Below, one piece after another: positions 33,816 through 43,212 of a stretch of 64,000 nt of DNA. The notes under the pieces are model-generated. The model did not search any database. It was not told where the DNA came from and was given only the letters and a program-made list of their open reading frames with translations. Source of the stretch: Brevibacillus reuszeri (GTDB lineage: Bacteria; Bacillota; Bacilli; Brevibacillales; Brevibacillaceae). Position 1 is the first letter of the stretch; each line of letters opens with the position of its first letter. The stretch covers positions 62,001 through 126,000 of the forward strand of contig NZ_BEXF01000004.1 of assembly GCF_002897295.1 (NCBI RefSeq). Direction: 5' to 3'. Position numbers and translations under genes: made by a program.

Positions 33816-35054
33816 ATGAGACAGGCATTGAATAGAAACATTGTTTTGCTTTTCGCAGGTTATTATTTGAAAACGATTGCTTATGGCATCGCTTATTTTG
33901 CGAGTATCGCTCTGGTGATGGAAATGAGTGATCATCCACTGGATGTAGGCATCATGACGATGCTGGAAACGCTGCCCTTTATGCTGTTCAGCGCTTACGC
34001 CGGCGTGCTGGCTGACAGATACAACCGTAAAGTGCAGATCATCTGCTCGTATCTGGTGCTTGCTTGCGCCATTTCCGCCGCTTTTTTCGCAGGGTCGCTG
34101 TGGTCCCTTAATCTTCTTGCCTTCGTAACGGGAACCGCCTATGCCTTTTCGTTTCCTGCCAAAAAGGCGCTGCAGCCGTCACTGGTCGAAGAAAAGCACT
34201 ATCTGGAGCTAAACAGCCTGGAGGCTATGCTCAAAAATATTTTTCAAATCATCCGTCCTGCTTCTGCCGGAATGCTAGTGGCCTTTCTCGGTGCCCATCA
34301 AGCATTTTTGTTGGCTGGTGCGCTTTGTTTGATCGCGGCTTTACTCATGCTGCCGATCCATACTCCAAAGTCTGAAGAAAAGCCGAATCAGAGCGAAAAC
34401 CAGGCACGCAGCAGTAGTCGCGGTCTTCACGATTTTTTCGAAGGGGTACGTTTGGTTGGTCAGGAAGCGTCCCTCACGTATTTGATACTCGTCCAGCTGT
34501 TGGTGACGTTTGTCATCTCTATGCAGGCAGCACTCACGTTCCTGTACGTGAAAGAGCATTTTTACGGATATGGCGATACGGAGACGATTGTGGGCGTATT
34601 GTTCTCGGTAACAGGCATTGGTGGTTTGCTTGGAGCCTTGTTTATGAACAAAATGCTCGTGTTTATCCGAATGATTCCGTTATTTTTGCTCAGCTTGGCA
34701 CTGGACGGCGTTCTTGTCATCATTTTCGCAGTCAGTAAAGACCTTTATGCGGCAATTGCGATCTGGGTATTTTTAGGTGTTGTCGGGACAGTCAACAGTA
34801 TTGTTACAGATACGGTCATTCAAAAGACAGTGAAAGCTGATATGCGTGGCCGGGTATACGGGATTGTCAGTACATGCAGTGAGCCTGTCAGCCTGCTCTC
34901 AAGCGGAGTGGGTACGAGCTTGGCTGCCCTTGTTGGCGCGAAAATGGTGTTTCTTTTAGCAGGAGCGTCTGAAGCAGTGGTAGCTGTGATAGGTAGATTG
35001 CTTCCTTCGTATCATCGGCTCAATCAGACCATCAAAGAGTCTGACGAAAAATAA
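33816..35054 (+). CDS. MFS efflux transporter (Mef/MFS_3-like)
   Basis: 412-residue membrane protein with about twelve helices. The loop GVLADRYNRKVQIICSY between helices 2 and 3 is the MFS signature, and the sequence KALQPSLVEEKHYLELNSL resembles macrolide-efflux (MefA) and EntS-like exporters. The start codon is five bases after the SD-containing hairpin arm. Leader-peptide control fits an exporter of a translation inhibitor, but the drug is not known. Confidence 0.82.
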   Translation: MRQALNRNIVLLFAGYYLKTIAYGIAYFASIALVMEMSDHPLDVGIMTMLETLPFMLFSAYAGVLADRYNRKVQIICSYLVLACAISAAFFAGSLWSLNLLAFVTGTAYAFSFPAKKALQPSLVEEKHYLELNSLEAMLKNIFQIIRPASAGMLVAFLGAHQAFLLAGALCLIAALLMLPIHTPKSEEKPNQSENQARSSSRGLHDFFEGVRLVGQEASLTYLILVQLLVTFVISMQAALTFLYVKEHFYGYGDTETIVGVLFSVTGIGGLLGALFMNKMLVFIRMIPLFLLSLALDGVLVIIFAVSKDLYAAIAIWVFLGVVGTVNSIVTDTVIQKTVKADMRGRVYGIVSTCSEPVSLLSSGVGTSLAALVGAKMVFLLAGASEAVVAVIGRLLPSYHRLNQTIKESDEK

Positions 35055-35062
35055 ACGCGAAG

Positions 35063-35098
35063 AAACCCACCTCCATGAAAATGGCTGGTGGGTTTTTA
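35063..35098. terminator. Terminator between convergent MFS genes
   Basis: AAACCCACC/GGTGGGTTT stem, 15-base loop, followed by a T-run on the plus strand; the A-run on the other side may let it work for the minus-strand gene too. Confidence 0.85.
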
Positions 35099-35099
35099 A

Positions 35100-36281
35100 C
35101 TAGGCAGCGTCTTGCGTGTCTTTATGTCTGGCAGCTGTAAAGCCTTTGATCCAAAGCAAAATCATCAAAAAAGCCAATCCGGCAAACAAAACTCCGCTCC
35201 ACATGAGCTGATGTACACCCCACTCCGAGATGAACCAGCCCCCAAGTGCAGACCCGAGCGTGATTCCCAAATTAGAAAACGACACGAACAAGCTGTTGCC
35301 AAATTCCGGGGCGTCCTGAGCTTCGGTCATAAGCCACGCCTGGCTAACTACGAGTCCCCCGGAATGAACGATTCCCCAAACGAACACAGCAGCGGACATC
35401 CACAGGAAGCTTGGACCTGCAAAATAAACGAGCACATACACGGCGATATAGAGGAGTGGATAGGCGAAGACGGTTTTCTTTATGCTTTTCTGAAGCAGGC
35501 TACCGAACAGGAAATTCCCCAAAATCATGATCAGACCAAAGGCCATCAGCATGAAGCTGATCCATGAGCCACTCATCTGCGTGACTCGCCCCAAATACTC
35601 GGCGAAGTAGCTGTACACAGAGAACATCGTTGCGAAAATAAAGACGACTGATGCAATCTGCAGCCAGAGACGCGGATTGCGGAGGATGCGAAGCTGCTTG
35701 CCGTAGGTCATTTTTTCCGATACAGGCATCGACGGAAGCCAGGCAAAAATTCCTGCAAAGGCGATCAGGCTGACCACTGCGCTAAACAGAAAGGCTGCTT
35801 CGAGAGAAATATTTTCGGCAAGATAGGATGTCAGTGGCACGCCAAAGGCAAAGCCAACTGTAATGCCAGCGAAAACCTGCGTGACTGCCTGGCCGCTCTT
35901 TTCAGGTGGAACCAGCCTCGCTGCCGTCACCAGCGCGACAGAAAAGAAGACGGGGTGAAACAGGGCAGGTACAATACGAAAAGCCAGCATGATTTCAAAA
36001 TAGGTAGTGTACGCATACGCCAGATTCGAAATAGCGAAAAGAAGGACCGCAATCAGAAGAATGACTTTGCGGTTGATACCGGATGCCAGCAGCGTCAAGA
36101 ACGGTCCCGATATCGCCACGACTAAGGCAAAAATACTGACCAGAAAGCCAGCTTCAGCTGCTGTTACATGAAATTTTTGCGTGATTTGGGGAAGAACCCC
36201 GACAATGCCCATCTCGGTCGTAATGATACCGAATACGCCAAGTGCCAGCATCAAGATGAGCAAAGGATTTTTGGTTGTCAT
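35100..36281 (-). CDS. MFS transporter (AraJ/YdhP-like exporter)
   Basis: 393-residue, twelve-helix major facilitator with the DHA1-type start LALGVFGIITTEMGIVGVLPQI and a FSVALVTAARLVPPEKSGQA loop. Such proteins export sugars, arabinose-like compounds or drugs. The promoter region (36325) carries ATCTA-N6-TAGAT, the same site that sits in front of the ArsR-type gene upstream, so that regulator likely represses it. Confidence 0.85.
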   Translation of the reverse strand: MTTKNPLLILMLALGVFGIITTEMGIVGVLPQITQKFHVTAAEAGFLVSIFALVVAISGPFLTLLASGINRKVILLIAVLLFAISNLAYAYTTYFEIMLAFRIVPALFHPVFFSVALVTAARLVPPEKSGQAVTQVFAGITVGFAFGVPLTSYLAENISLEAAFLFSAVVSLIAFAGIFAWLPSMPVSEKMTYGKQLRILRNPRLWLQIASVVFIFATMFSVYSYFAEYLGRVTQMSGSWISFMLMAFGLIMILGNFLFGSLLQKSIKKTVFAYPLLYIAVYVLVYFAGPSFLWMSAAVFVWGIVHSGGLVVSQAWLMTEAQDAPEFGNSLFVSFSNLGITLGSALGGWFISEWGVHQLMWSGVLFAGLAFLMILLWIKGFTAARHKDTQDAA

Positions 36282-36324
36282 GACGGTTTTAGCTCCTATC
36301 TACATAAAATATAACAAACTATAT

Positions 36325-36340
36325 ATCTAGATAAATAGAT
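36325..36340. promoter_or_regulatory. ArsR-type operator before the MFS gene
   Basis: ATCTA-GATAAA-TAGAT, 44 bases before the MFS start codon; same half-sites and spacing as at 36702. Confidence 0.6.
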
Positions 36341-36377
36341 ATGTAAGAAGAAAAAAACTCCCTTCTCCATAGAATGT

Positions 36378-36689
36378 TTACAGTTCTTTTTGAATGTACG
36401 CGGCAAAATCACGTATGGTCTTTTCGTTGCGGCGGTAAAAGGTCCACTTTCCGACCCGCTCTGATTCCAGCAGTCCGGCATTTAGCATCGTCAACAAGTA
36501 GCTTGAAATGACGGATTGGGCAAGGCCCGATTTCATCTGAATATCACTTACGCACACACCTGTTTGAAAGCTGATTCCTTCCCGGACATATGGAGTATCA
36601 TCAAAGTGGTCCGCGGGATTTTTGAGCCATTCCAAGATTTGACGACGAGTATCGTTCGACAATGCTTTGTAAATGAGGGTAGGTTCCAT
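36378..36689 (-). CDS. ArsR-family repressor
   Basis: 103-residue winged-helix protein (MEPTLIYKALSNDTRRQILEWL, then VCVSDIQMKSGLAQSVISSYLLTMLNAGLLESERVGKWTFYRRNE). The recognition helix is SVISSYLLTML. It lacks an obvious metal-binding ELCVCDL motif; the single Cys in GVCVSD may be a remnant. ATG 36689 or the ATG three codons earlier could be the start, and neither has a ribosome site. It is upstream of and parallel to the MFS gene and shares its operator. Confidence 0.85.
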   Translation of the reverse strand: MEPTLIYKALSNDTRRQILEWLKNPADHFDDTPYVREGISFQTGVCVSDIQMKSGLAQSVISSYLLTMLNAGLLESERVGKWTFYRRNEKTIRDFAAYIQKEL

Positions 36690-36701
36690 AACAGTCATTA
36701 T

Positions 36702-36717
36702 ATCTATTTTTATAGAT
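36702..36717. promoter_or_regulatory. ArsR-type operator before the repressor gene
   Basis: Perfect palindrome ATCTATTTTTATAGAT, 12 bases before the start codon, suitable for autorepression. Confidence 0.6.
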
Positions 36718-36789
36718 TTGTAAATGTGATTATCTCTTGCAGGTTCATGCCTTCGGAAAATTTTTACCTCGTGACAATTCAAAAATCAA

Positions 36790-36860
36790 GAGGTATCGTG
36801 GTACATGAATACTCCCACCACTAACTGTTAGCCCAGTGGGGGGTTTCTTATGTGTCGCCC
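36790..36860 (-). other. Probable right end and guide-RNA scaffold region of the TnpB element
   Basis: Downstream of tnpB on its strand is an imperfect hairpin, CCCCCCACT with AGTGGTGGG, followed by AGTATTCATG. In IS605-type elements such a right-end structure forms the scaffold of the omega RNA, with the guide taken from the flanking DNA. The exact end is not resolvable by eye. Confidence 0.45.
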
Positions 36861-38321
36861 TTATCGGACGATTAACACAAGGGGAGTTGACACAGCGACA
36901 GCCAGCAGGCTATCCAACCCCTCTATTCCATTTGCAAAGGCATTTGGAACTTCTTTTCGTAAAATGTTGTATGCTCCATTTACATCTGCATTGATGAGCG
37001 TTCCTTTAGCGGATCGATACATGCCGCGATGAATCCGCTTCCCTGAAAACGACTTCTTGGTGCCTTTTTCTCCATAGGTGGGAGCCTCATCGCCGTCCAG
37101 AAAGCTTGCCTTCGATGTGTACGATTCCTCCCGTACAATGGTTTCGATTCCCAGATGTTTGGCTTTGTACACAATCATCTGAATCAACAAGGTGTGCGGA
37201 ATGTGGCAAAACGACTGATTGTTTCGCTTTCCCATGTTGGATTCGCTCTTCCAATGGGTGTTATGACCAATCACAATCGTACCGATTTTTTCTTGCAGGG
37301 CAATCTGGACGATATGATGGCTTGCCTTATGAAAGAAGTCCTTGATTTTCAGGAATCGCTTGCGATGCAGGCGTTCTAAACAATGGGAGGTTTTCTGCCC
37401 TTCGTTTGGTTGTTTCCCCTGACGCAAGATGCCCAAATAATAGGCTTTCTGTTTGTTGTAGAATTGATTGATCGACTTGACCGCCTTGCCCTTGACTAAC
37501 GTAGGCGTTTTGCCAGTGTTGGTCACAATAGTTGCCAGGTTGTCAATGCCCAGATCAATCGCCATTACCCGATCCAAAGGATGTTCTTGCGGATGGCTTT
37601 CACAAGAGAAGACGCACTCGACCACGTATCGTCCGTACGAAGGGATCACTCGTACTTGCATAAGATTTCCTTTCGTAGAGCCTACTTTCCCTATATTCAA
37701 ACGATGTTTGGTAAACGGAAGCTTGAGGTATTTCCCTTCTTTGATCACGCAATCCTGGTTGGTGAGGATCACCTCTTTTTGAAGTGTACGGAAATACTTT
37801 GGGATGCGTGGCATTCCGGTGAAAGCCTCAGGATTTTTCTGATACGCTTTGCGGGAAGCAAAGAAGCTCTTCCAGTTTTGAAACACGCCCTTCATGATAT
37901 TCTGACTGCTTTGGGTGGGCAACGAACGGTAGTTTTCTTGTCCCATTGCCTTAAACAGGGCATCCAGGAAAAAGTAGCTCACCATTGGACTCTCCTTCTT
38001 TGGAAGGGAGAATAATGTTGGCTTAACTCGTTTACGCTCATCCGCAGATTTCAGAAGTTCTTTTGCGACCTTTTTTTCATAGGCGAGCAGCTTTGCCTCA
38101 TTCATCTTGTCGATCCAATAATGTAGTGTATCCAACACCTCTTGTTGAAGGGGCTGTAGTTCCTTGTCTTGTGTTAACGCCGTATACGCCTGACGGATGA
38201 AGAAGTTCGTCGTGTTGTACAGATTCTTGGATTGACCGCACAATCCTTGAAAATACGGAAACAAGCGATGTCCTGGCTTGATCCACATTTGGTACGTTCG
38301 ATATCGTTTATCTTGTTGCAT
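36861..38321 (-). CDS. tnpB: IS605-type TnpB (RNA-guided nuclease family), no zinc finger
   Basis: 486-residue TnpB/OrfB homologue. RuvC motifs are intact: Asp256 in AIDLGIDNLATIV, a Glu pair at 398-399 in IVREESYTSKASF, and Asp446 in INADVNGAYNILR. The CxxC...CxxC zinc finger usually present between the last two motifs is missing; the segment reads SKASFLDGDEAPTYGEKG. The start MQQDKRYR has AGGGGGTGA 11 bases upstream; the frame is open further but that part lacks TnpB features. No tnpA transposase is adjacent, so it is a stand-alone element inserted between the ArsR and ABC genes. Confidence 0.88.
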   Translation of the reverse strand: MQQDKRYRTYQMWIKPGHRLFPYFQGLCGQSKNLYNTTNFFIRQAYTALTQDKELQPLQQEVLDTLHYWIDKMNEAKLLAYEKKVAKELLKSADERKRVKPTLFSLPKKESPMVSYFFLDALFKAMGQENYRSLPTQSSQNIMKGVFQNWKSFFASRKAYQKNPEAFTGMPRIPKYFRTLQKEVILTNQDCVIKEGKYLKLPFTKHRLNIGKVGSTKGNLMQVRVIPSYGRYVVECVFSCESHPQEHPLDRVMAIDLGIDNLATIVTNTGKTPTLVKGKAVKSINQFYNKQKAYYLGILRQGKQPNEGQKTSHCLERLHRKRFLKIKDFFHKASHHIVQIALQEKIGTIVIGHNTHWKSESNMGKRNNQSFCHIPHTLLIQMIVYKAKHLGIETIVREESYTSKASFLDGDEAPTYGEKGTKKSFSGKRIHRGMYRSAKGTLINADVNGAYNILRKEVPNAFANGIEGLDSLLAVAVSTPLVLIVR

Positions 38322-38511
38322 CCTGTTTGTTTCACCCCCTTTCAAAATGATTATAACAGAACGTACGTTCCTTTTGTGCGCTTTCATTCTATACGAAAAC
38401 GGACAAAAAGAACAGTGATTCACCCTGCTGCTTGTAGAAGTGGGGGTACTCTTGCCTATTTTACATAGAAGTTTCACTACAGCGAAAGCAGTGCGGGGAT
38501 GAGGTGAACAA

Positions 38512-40242
38512 ATGCGTTTCTATCAAAAGTATATAAAGAAATATGGCTTCATCGCTGCGGTTTCTATGATCTTTTTGACGATTGAGGCTGTATGTGATCT
38601 CTTGCAGCCAACTATCATGTCCCGGATTATTGACGTTGGTGTGGCACAGCGGGACATGGATTACGTGCTTCAGACAGGTGGCATGATGCTGCTCATTACT
38701 GCAATCGGAGCAGTCGCTGCTTCGATACGCAATGTCTTGGCTACATATGTCTCACAAAATTTTGGAGCGCAGCTTCGCTCGGATTTGTTCTCCAAGGTGC
38801 AATCATTGTCCTTCGATAATTTAAACAAGTTCGACAAGGCTTCGCTGGTAACACGTTTGACGAATGACGTCAATCAGGTCCAGGTTTTTGTGAACGGGAT
38901 GATGCGTATTTTCGTCAAGGCTCCACTGATGTGCATCGGGGGACTGATCATGGCGACGCAATTGAATGCCGAGCTGGCTGTTGTGCTCGCCATCGTGGTT
39001 CCAATCGTAGGCTTGTTCATTTATTTGAATATGAAAATCGGCTTTCCATTCTTTCTCAAGGTCCAGCAAGCACTTGATCGGGTGAACGGGACGATGCGCG
39101 AGTATTTGTCTGGTGTGCGCGTCGTGAAAGCATTCAACCGCTTTGATTTTGAGATTGGCAAGTTTACCGGTGCCAACCAAGAGCTGCAAAAGAAATCGGT
39201 ATCCGCTACTCGCGTCATGTCTATTTTCAGCCCTGCCATCATGCTGACAGTCAATCTCGGGATTGTGGCAGTGCTTTGGCTGGGAGGACTTGGTGTGGAG
39301 CAGGGCAGCATCCAGGTCGGGCATATCATTGCGTTTACCAACTACATGACGCAGATTTTGTTTTCCCTCATGCTGATTTCGATGGTGTTTAACATGTTTG
39401 TACGCGCCAAAGCATCCTCTGGCCGTATCGGTGAGGTCTTCGCCGAGGAAAATCAGATGACCTGGAAGCAGGGGCAGCTACAAGAACAGTCAGGAGATTC
39501 TGGGCGCATCGATTTTGAAAACGTTAGCTTTTCATATGAAGGCGAAGAGGGAGAGCCTGTTTTAAGGCAAATATCATTCACCTGCCTGCCAGGGGAGACT
39601 GTGGGCATCATCGGTTCGACGGGATCAGGAAAAAGCAGCCTGGTCGGGCTTATTCCTCGTTTTTATGATGTGACAGAAGGGACTATTCGTGTGGACGGGC
39701 AGGATGTCCGCGAGCTGGACCCGAAAAAGCTCCGTGAGAAAATGGCCGTTGTCCCGCAAAAAACAACGCTGTTTACCGGAACTGTCCTCGAAAATATTCG
39801 CTGGGGTAAAGAGGATGCGACGATGGAAGAAGTGGAACAAACGGCCATGATGGCGCAGGCCCACGAGTTTATTGCCACGACTCCCGAGGGCTATGATACC
39901 CGAGTAGGACAGGGCGGAATCAACTTCTCCGGCGGACAAAAGCAGCGTATTTCCATCGCGAGGGCATTGGTAAAAAAACCGCAGATTCTCATCCTCGACG
40001 ACAGCACGAGTGCCGTCGATGTAGCGACGGAAGGCAAAATAAAGGAAGCGCTTAAAACCTATGCGAGAGGTCTCACCTGCATCCTGATTGCGCAGCGGAT
40101 CACGTCCGTCATGGATGCGGACAAGATCATCGTGCTTGATAACGGTGCAATCGTGGACATCGGGACACATGAATCATTGCTCGCTGGCTGCAAGGTATAC
40201 CAGGAAATCTTTCAGTCGCAAATCGGCAGGGAGGTGAAGTAG
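38512..40242 (+). CDS. ABC exporter half-transporter A (degenerate ATPase site)
   Basis: 576 residues: a six-helix ABC_membrane domain, then an ATPase with Walker A GSTGSGKSS, signature NFSGGQKQR and Walker B ILDDSTSAVD, where the catalytic Glu is Asp. Its gene is one base from the next half-transporter gene. In heterodimeric type IV exporters such as BmrCD or YheIH, one partner lacks the Glu and the other has an altered signature, which is exactly the pattern here. Substrate unknown; drugs or lipids are usual. GATGAGGTGAAC precedes the ATG. Confidence 0.9.
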   Translation: MRFYQKYIKKYGFIAAVSMIFLTIEAVCDLLQPTIMSRIIDVGVAQRDMDYVLQTGGMMLLITAIGAVAASIRNVLATYVSQNFGAQLRSDLFSKVQSLSFDNLNKFDKASLVTRLTNDVNQVQVFVNGMMRIFVKAPLMCIGGLIMATQLNAELAVVLAIVVPIVGLFIYLNMKIGFPFFLKVQQALDRVNGTMREYLSGVRVVKAFNRFDFEIGKFTGANQELQKKSVSATRVMSIFSPAIMLTVNLGIVAVLWLGGLGVEQGSIQVGHIIAFTNYMTQILFSLMLISMVFNMFVRAKASSGRIGEVFAEENQMTWKQGQLQEQSGDSGRIDFENVSFSYEGEEGEPVLRQISFTCLPGETVGIIGSTGSGKSSLVGLIPRFYDVTEGTIRVDGQDVRELDPKKLREKMAVVPQKTTLFTGTVLENIRWGKEDATMEEVEQTAMMAQAHEFIATTPEGYDTRVGQGGINFSGGQKQRISIARALVKKPQILILDDSTSAVDVATEGKIKEALKTYARGLTCILIAQRITSVMDADKIIVLDNGAIVDIGTHESLLAGCKVYQEIFQSQIGREVK

Positions 40243-40243
40243 G

Positions 40244-42088
40244 ATGGCACAGCAGCAGAAGGAACAGCCTGTTTTTCCGACACAGCCTGGACGCGGCTTC
40301 AGGCATGGGGCAGGGCGTGGACCTGTAAGCAAACCGAAAAACTTTTTAGGTACAGTAAAAAGACTCTGGCAAGCATTTGGTCAGGAAAAAAGGCTTTTGC
40401 CATTTGTTTTTGTCATCGTATTCGTAGACTCTCTGCTGATGCTCTCTGCCCCTTACCTGATCGGAAAAGCGATTGATGCGATGGCTGGAGGAGCAGAAAC
40501 CTACAGCTATTTATCGATCATTATCCTTGCTTTGCTCAGCTCATATGTCCTGGATGGGGCACTGACGTTTTTACAGGGCTGGGTGATTGCTGGTATCTCG
40601 CAGCGAGTGGTAACGAGTATGAGGCAAGCGTTGTTTGAAAAGCTGCAAAAGCTGCCAGTCGCCTTTTTTGACTCGCGCACACATGGCGAGCTGATGAGCC
40701 GTCTCACCAATGATATCGACAACGTCAGCAATTCCATCTCGCAATCAACGACTCAGCTTATGTCTGGAGCTATTGTTCTCACTGGCTCCTTGGTGATGAT
40801 GCTTGTTCTGTCCCCAATTTTGACGCTCGCATGCTTAATCACGGTTCCACTCGTTTTTTTGCTGACCCGCTCAATCGCGAAAAGAACGAGCGTGCTGTTC
40901 AAAAATCAGCAGGTCGAGCTGGGCAAGCTCAACGGTCACATCGAGGAGACGATCTCCGGGATTCAGGTCGTGAAGGCATTTAACCATGAGCAAAAAGCGA
41001 TCGAGGATTTTGACGAGATCAATGATCGGCTGTGCAAGATCGGGATGAAGGCGCAAATCTGGTCAGGCTTTCTGATGCCGATCCTGAACGTGATCAATAA
41101 CCTTGGCTTTGCGATGGTCTCCATCGTTGGAGGCGTGCTCGCAGTCAAAGGCTTGATCACAGTCGGTGTCATTGCCAGCTTTCTCAGCTACTCCAGGCAG
41201 TTTGTCCGTCCGCTGAATGATTTGGCGAGTATTTTCAACGTTCTCCAATCCGGTGTGGCCGGGGCGGAGCGTGTATTTGAAGTGCTGGATGAGCGGGAGG
41301 AGCCGGATGATGCGCCAGATGCTGCGTTGCTCGAGCAGCCCAAGGGACATGTCGTCTTTGACAATGTCAGCTTTGGCTATCGCCCCGATCAGCTGATTTT
41401 GAAAAATGTTAGCTTTGAATCAGATGCGGGCAGCATTACGGCGCTGGTGGGTCCAACAGGGGCAGGCAAAACGACGGTCGTAAATCTGCTGACGCGGTTT
41501 TATGATGTGACGAGCGGCAACATTTATTTGGATGGCAAAGATATTCGCGAGTACACCCGAGACAGCTTGCGCAAAAGCTTTGGCTTTGTTTTGCAGGATA
41601 CGTACCTGTTTTCGGGAACGATCAAGGAAAATATTAAATACGGCAAGCCAGATGCGACAGACGCCGAAATCGAGGCAGCGGCGGCGCTTGCCAATGCGGA
41701 TGTGTTTATCAATCGATTGCCAAAGCGTTACGACACGCTTTTGACGGAAAATGGAGGCAATCTGAGTCAGGGGCAGCGGCAGCTTTTGGCGATTGCCCGC
41801 GTGATTCTCGCCAAGCCGTCTCTTTTGATTTTGGATGAGGCGACCAGCAGTATCGACACCCGGACGGAGCTGCATATCCAGGATGCTTTGCTTGGCATCA
41901 TGCAAGGGCGCACAAGCTTTGTCATCGCCCACAGACTGAATACGATCAGAGATGCAGATACGATCATGGTTGTAGACCGCGGTGAGCTCGTCGAAAAAGG
42001 CAGCCATGATTCGCTGATGCAGCAGCAAGGCTTCTACTACCAGCTGTTTTCTAACCAGTTTAAAAATGTCCAGATGGCTTCGGAATAA
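40244..42088 (+). CDS. ABC exporter half-transporter B
   Basis: 614 residues with a polar N-terminal extension (about 40 residues, GRGFRHGAGRGP), a six-helix membrane domain and an ATPase with Walker A GPTGAGKTT, an altered signature LSQGQRQ and intact Walker B LILDEATSSID. Together with half A it makes one active and one degenerate ATP site. GGGAGGTGAAGTAGG upstream serves as ribosome site within the end of the first gene. Confidence 0.92.
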   Translation: MAQQQKEQPVFPTQPGRGFRHGAGRGPVSKPKNFLGTVKRLWQAFGQEKRLLPFVFVIVFVDSLLMLSAPYLIGKAIDAMAGGAETYSYLSIIILALLSSYVLDGALTFLQGWVIAGISQRVVTSMRQALFEKLQKLPVAFFDSRTHGELMSRLTNDIDNVSNSISQSTTQLMSGAIVLTGSLVMMLVLSPILTLACLITVPLVFLLTRSIAKRTSVLFKNQQVELGKLNGHIEETISGIQVVKAFNHEQKAIEDFDEINDRLCKIGMKAQIWSGFLMPILNVINNLGFAMVSIVGGVLAVKGLITVGVIASFLSYSRQFVRPLNDLASIFNVLQSGVAGAERVFEVLDEREEPDDAPDAALLEQPKGHVVFDNVSFGYRPDQLILKNVSFESDAGSITALVGPTGAGKTTVVNLLTRFYDVTSGNIYLDGKDIREYTRDSLRKSFGFVLQDTYLFSGTIKENIKYGKPDATDAEIEAAAALANADVFINRLPKRYDTLLTENGGNLSQGQRQLLAIARVILAKPSLLILDEATSSIDTRTELHIQDALLGIMQGRTSFVIAHRLNTIRDADTIMVVDRGELVEKGSHDSLMQQQGFYYQLFSNQFKNVQMASE

Positions 42089-42093
42089 AAGGG

Positions 42094-42123
42094 ACGGCTA
42101 CCTCATTGGGGTAGCCGTTTTCT
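42094..42123. terminator. Terminator between the ABC genes and the MBL gene
   Basis: ACGGCTACC/GGTAGCCGT stem with 7-base loop, then TTTCTG; A-rich on the other flank, so probably bidirectional. Confidence 0.8.
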
Positions 42124-42130
42124 GTCTTCT

Positions 42131-42886
42131 TCACTTTTCAGACAGTCCGTTAGTCGTATGCGCTTGAATGAGCTGATGCAGCGCTTGTCTGGCGTCACCT
42201 ACAAACAATCCGCCATGATAGCAAATGAGCTGCCGGGTGTCGTAAGTAAGCAAAAGCTGGACAGAACGAATGGCCGTCTCCATATCCATCGTAAATTGTG
42301 GGTTGGCAATTTCGAGCTTACCGGAAGAGGCTACTACCGCATCACCAGCGATCATGGTTTTGCTTTCCAGCAGATACAGCGAGATATGACCAGGCATATG
42401 ACCTGGCGTATGGATGATCTCGATCCCCCCACACCAAGGCAGCCGTTCTTGATGAGACACTGTCCTGTCCACGTTGGCAGGCTCGATTGATTCAAGAAAG
42501 CGGATGAATGCTTCCGCATGTGGTTTTTCCTCAGGCGAGAGATCATCCAGAGTTGCTTCTGCCTGCTCGATGCGCAGCGATTTTTTGCTTCCGGCAAGGT
42601 AAGGAACTTCCGACTCATACGCAATGATTTCGATTTGAGGATATGTGCGCTTTAATGCAGCCAGCGATCCGATATGGTCCATGTCGTGATGGGTGACGAT
42701 CACGGCTGTCAGCGATTCGAGAAGAATGCCATGCTTCTGCGCCGCTTTTTCCAAAAGAGGGAGAAAATCCGGGTAGCCGCAGTCGATCAATATCGTATGG
42801 TTATCGTCGTGAAGCAGGACAGGGGTGATGATTTGCTTTTGTCCGTTTTGTTCAAATTCAATGTCAAGCAGGTGTACGTGGTTCAT
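42131..42886 (-). CDS. MBL-fold metallohydrolase
   Basis: 251-residue metallo-beta-lactamase fold. The metal motif is THHDMDHIGS, a HxDxDH variant in place of HxHxDH that many Bacillales members share; later ligands are in HTPGHMPGH and AGDAV. Function could be a lactonase, thioesterase or nuclease. No partner genes. AGGAGGTCTC precedes its ATG. Confidence 0.8.
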   Translation of the reverse strand: MNHVHLLDIEFEQNGQKQIITPVLLHDDNHTILIDCGYPDFLPLLEKAAQKHGILLESLTAVIVTHHDMDHIGSLAALKRTYPQIEIIAYESEVPYLAGSKKSLRIEQAEATLDDLSPEEKPHAEAFIRFLESIEPANVDRTVSHQERLPWCGGIEIIHTPGHMPGHISLYLLESKTMIAGDAVVASSGKLEIANPQFTMDMETAIRSVQLLLTYDTRQLICYHGGLFVGDARQALHQLIQAHTTNGLSEK

Positions 42887-43008
42887 AGAGACCTCCTGAT
42901 AGGCAAAGTTGATACAAAAAAGTATAATTCACTAATTGGAGCTTGCAGTGTACGATCATGAGTCAGGGTCAAAGATGTTCGTGTACGATTCAAACAAATA
43001 TACGCTCC

Positions 43009-43036
43009 GGCCCTTAGTTTGCTCAAGGGTCTTTTT
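43009..43036 (+). terminator. Terminator-like hairpin without an upstream gene
   Basis: GGCCCTT/AAGGGTC with a 9-base loop, then TTTTTAG. No plus-strand gene lies before it. Confidence 0.5.
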
Positions 43037-43212
43037 AGCATGTGTAGATGACAGAAAACGAGTAGCTAGAACACTCGATTTCACAAGTTCAACGAAATCC
43101 CACGGACTAAAAACTAAAAGTTGCCCAGAGGCAAAAATGAAATTTTGTGCAATATTTTAATGATTAGTAAAATTCTGTAGCGAAACGTACCCCTGCTGGC
43201 TATAATCAAGGT

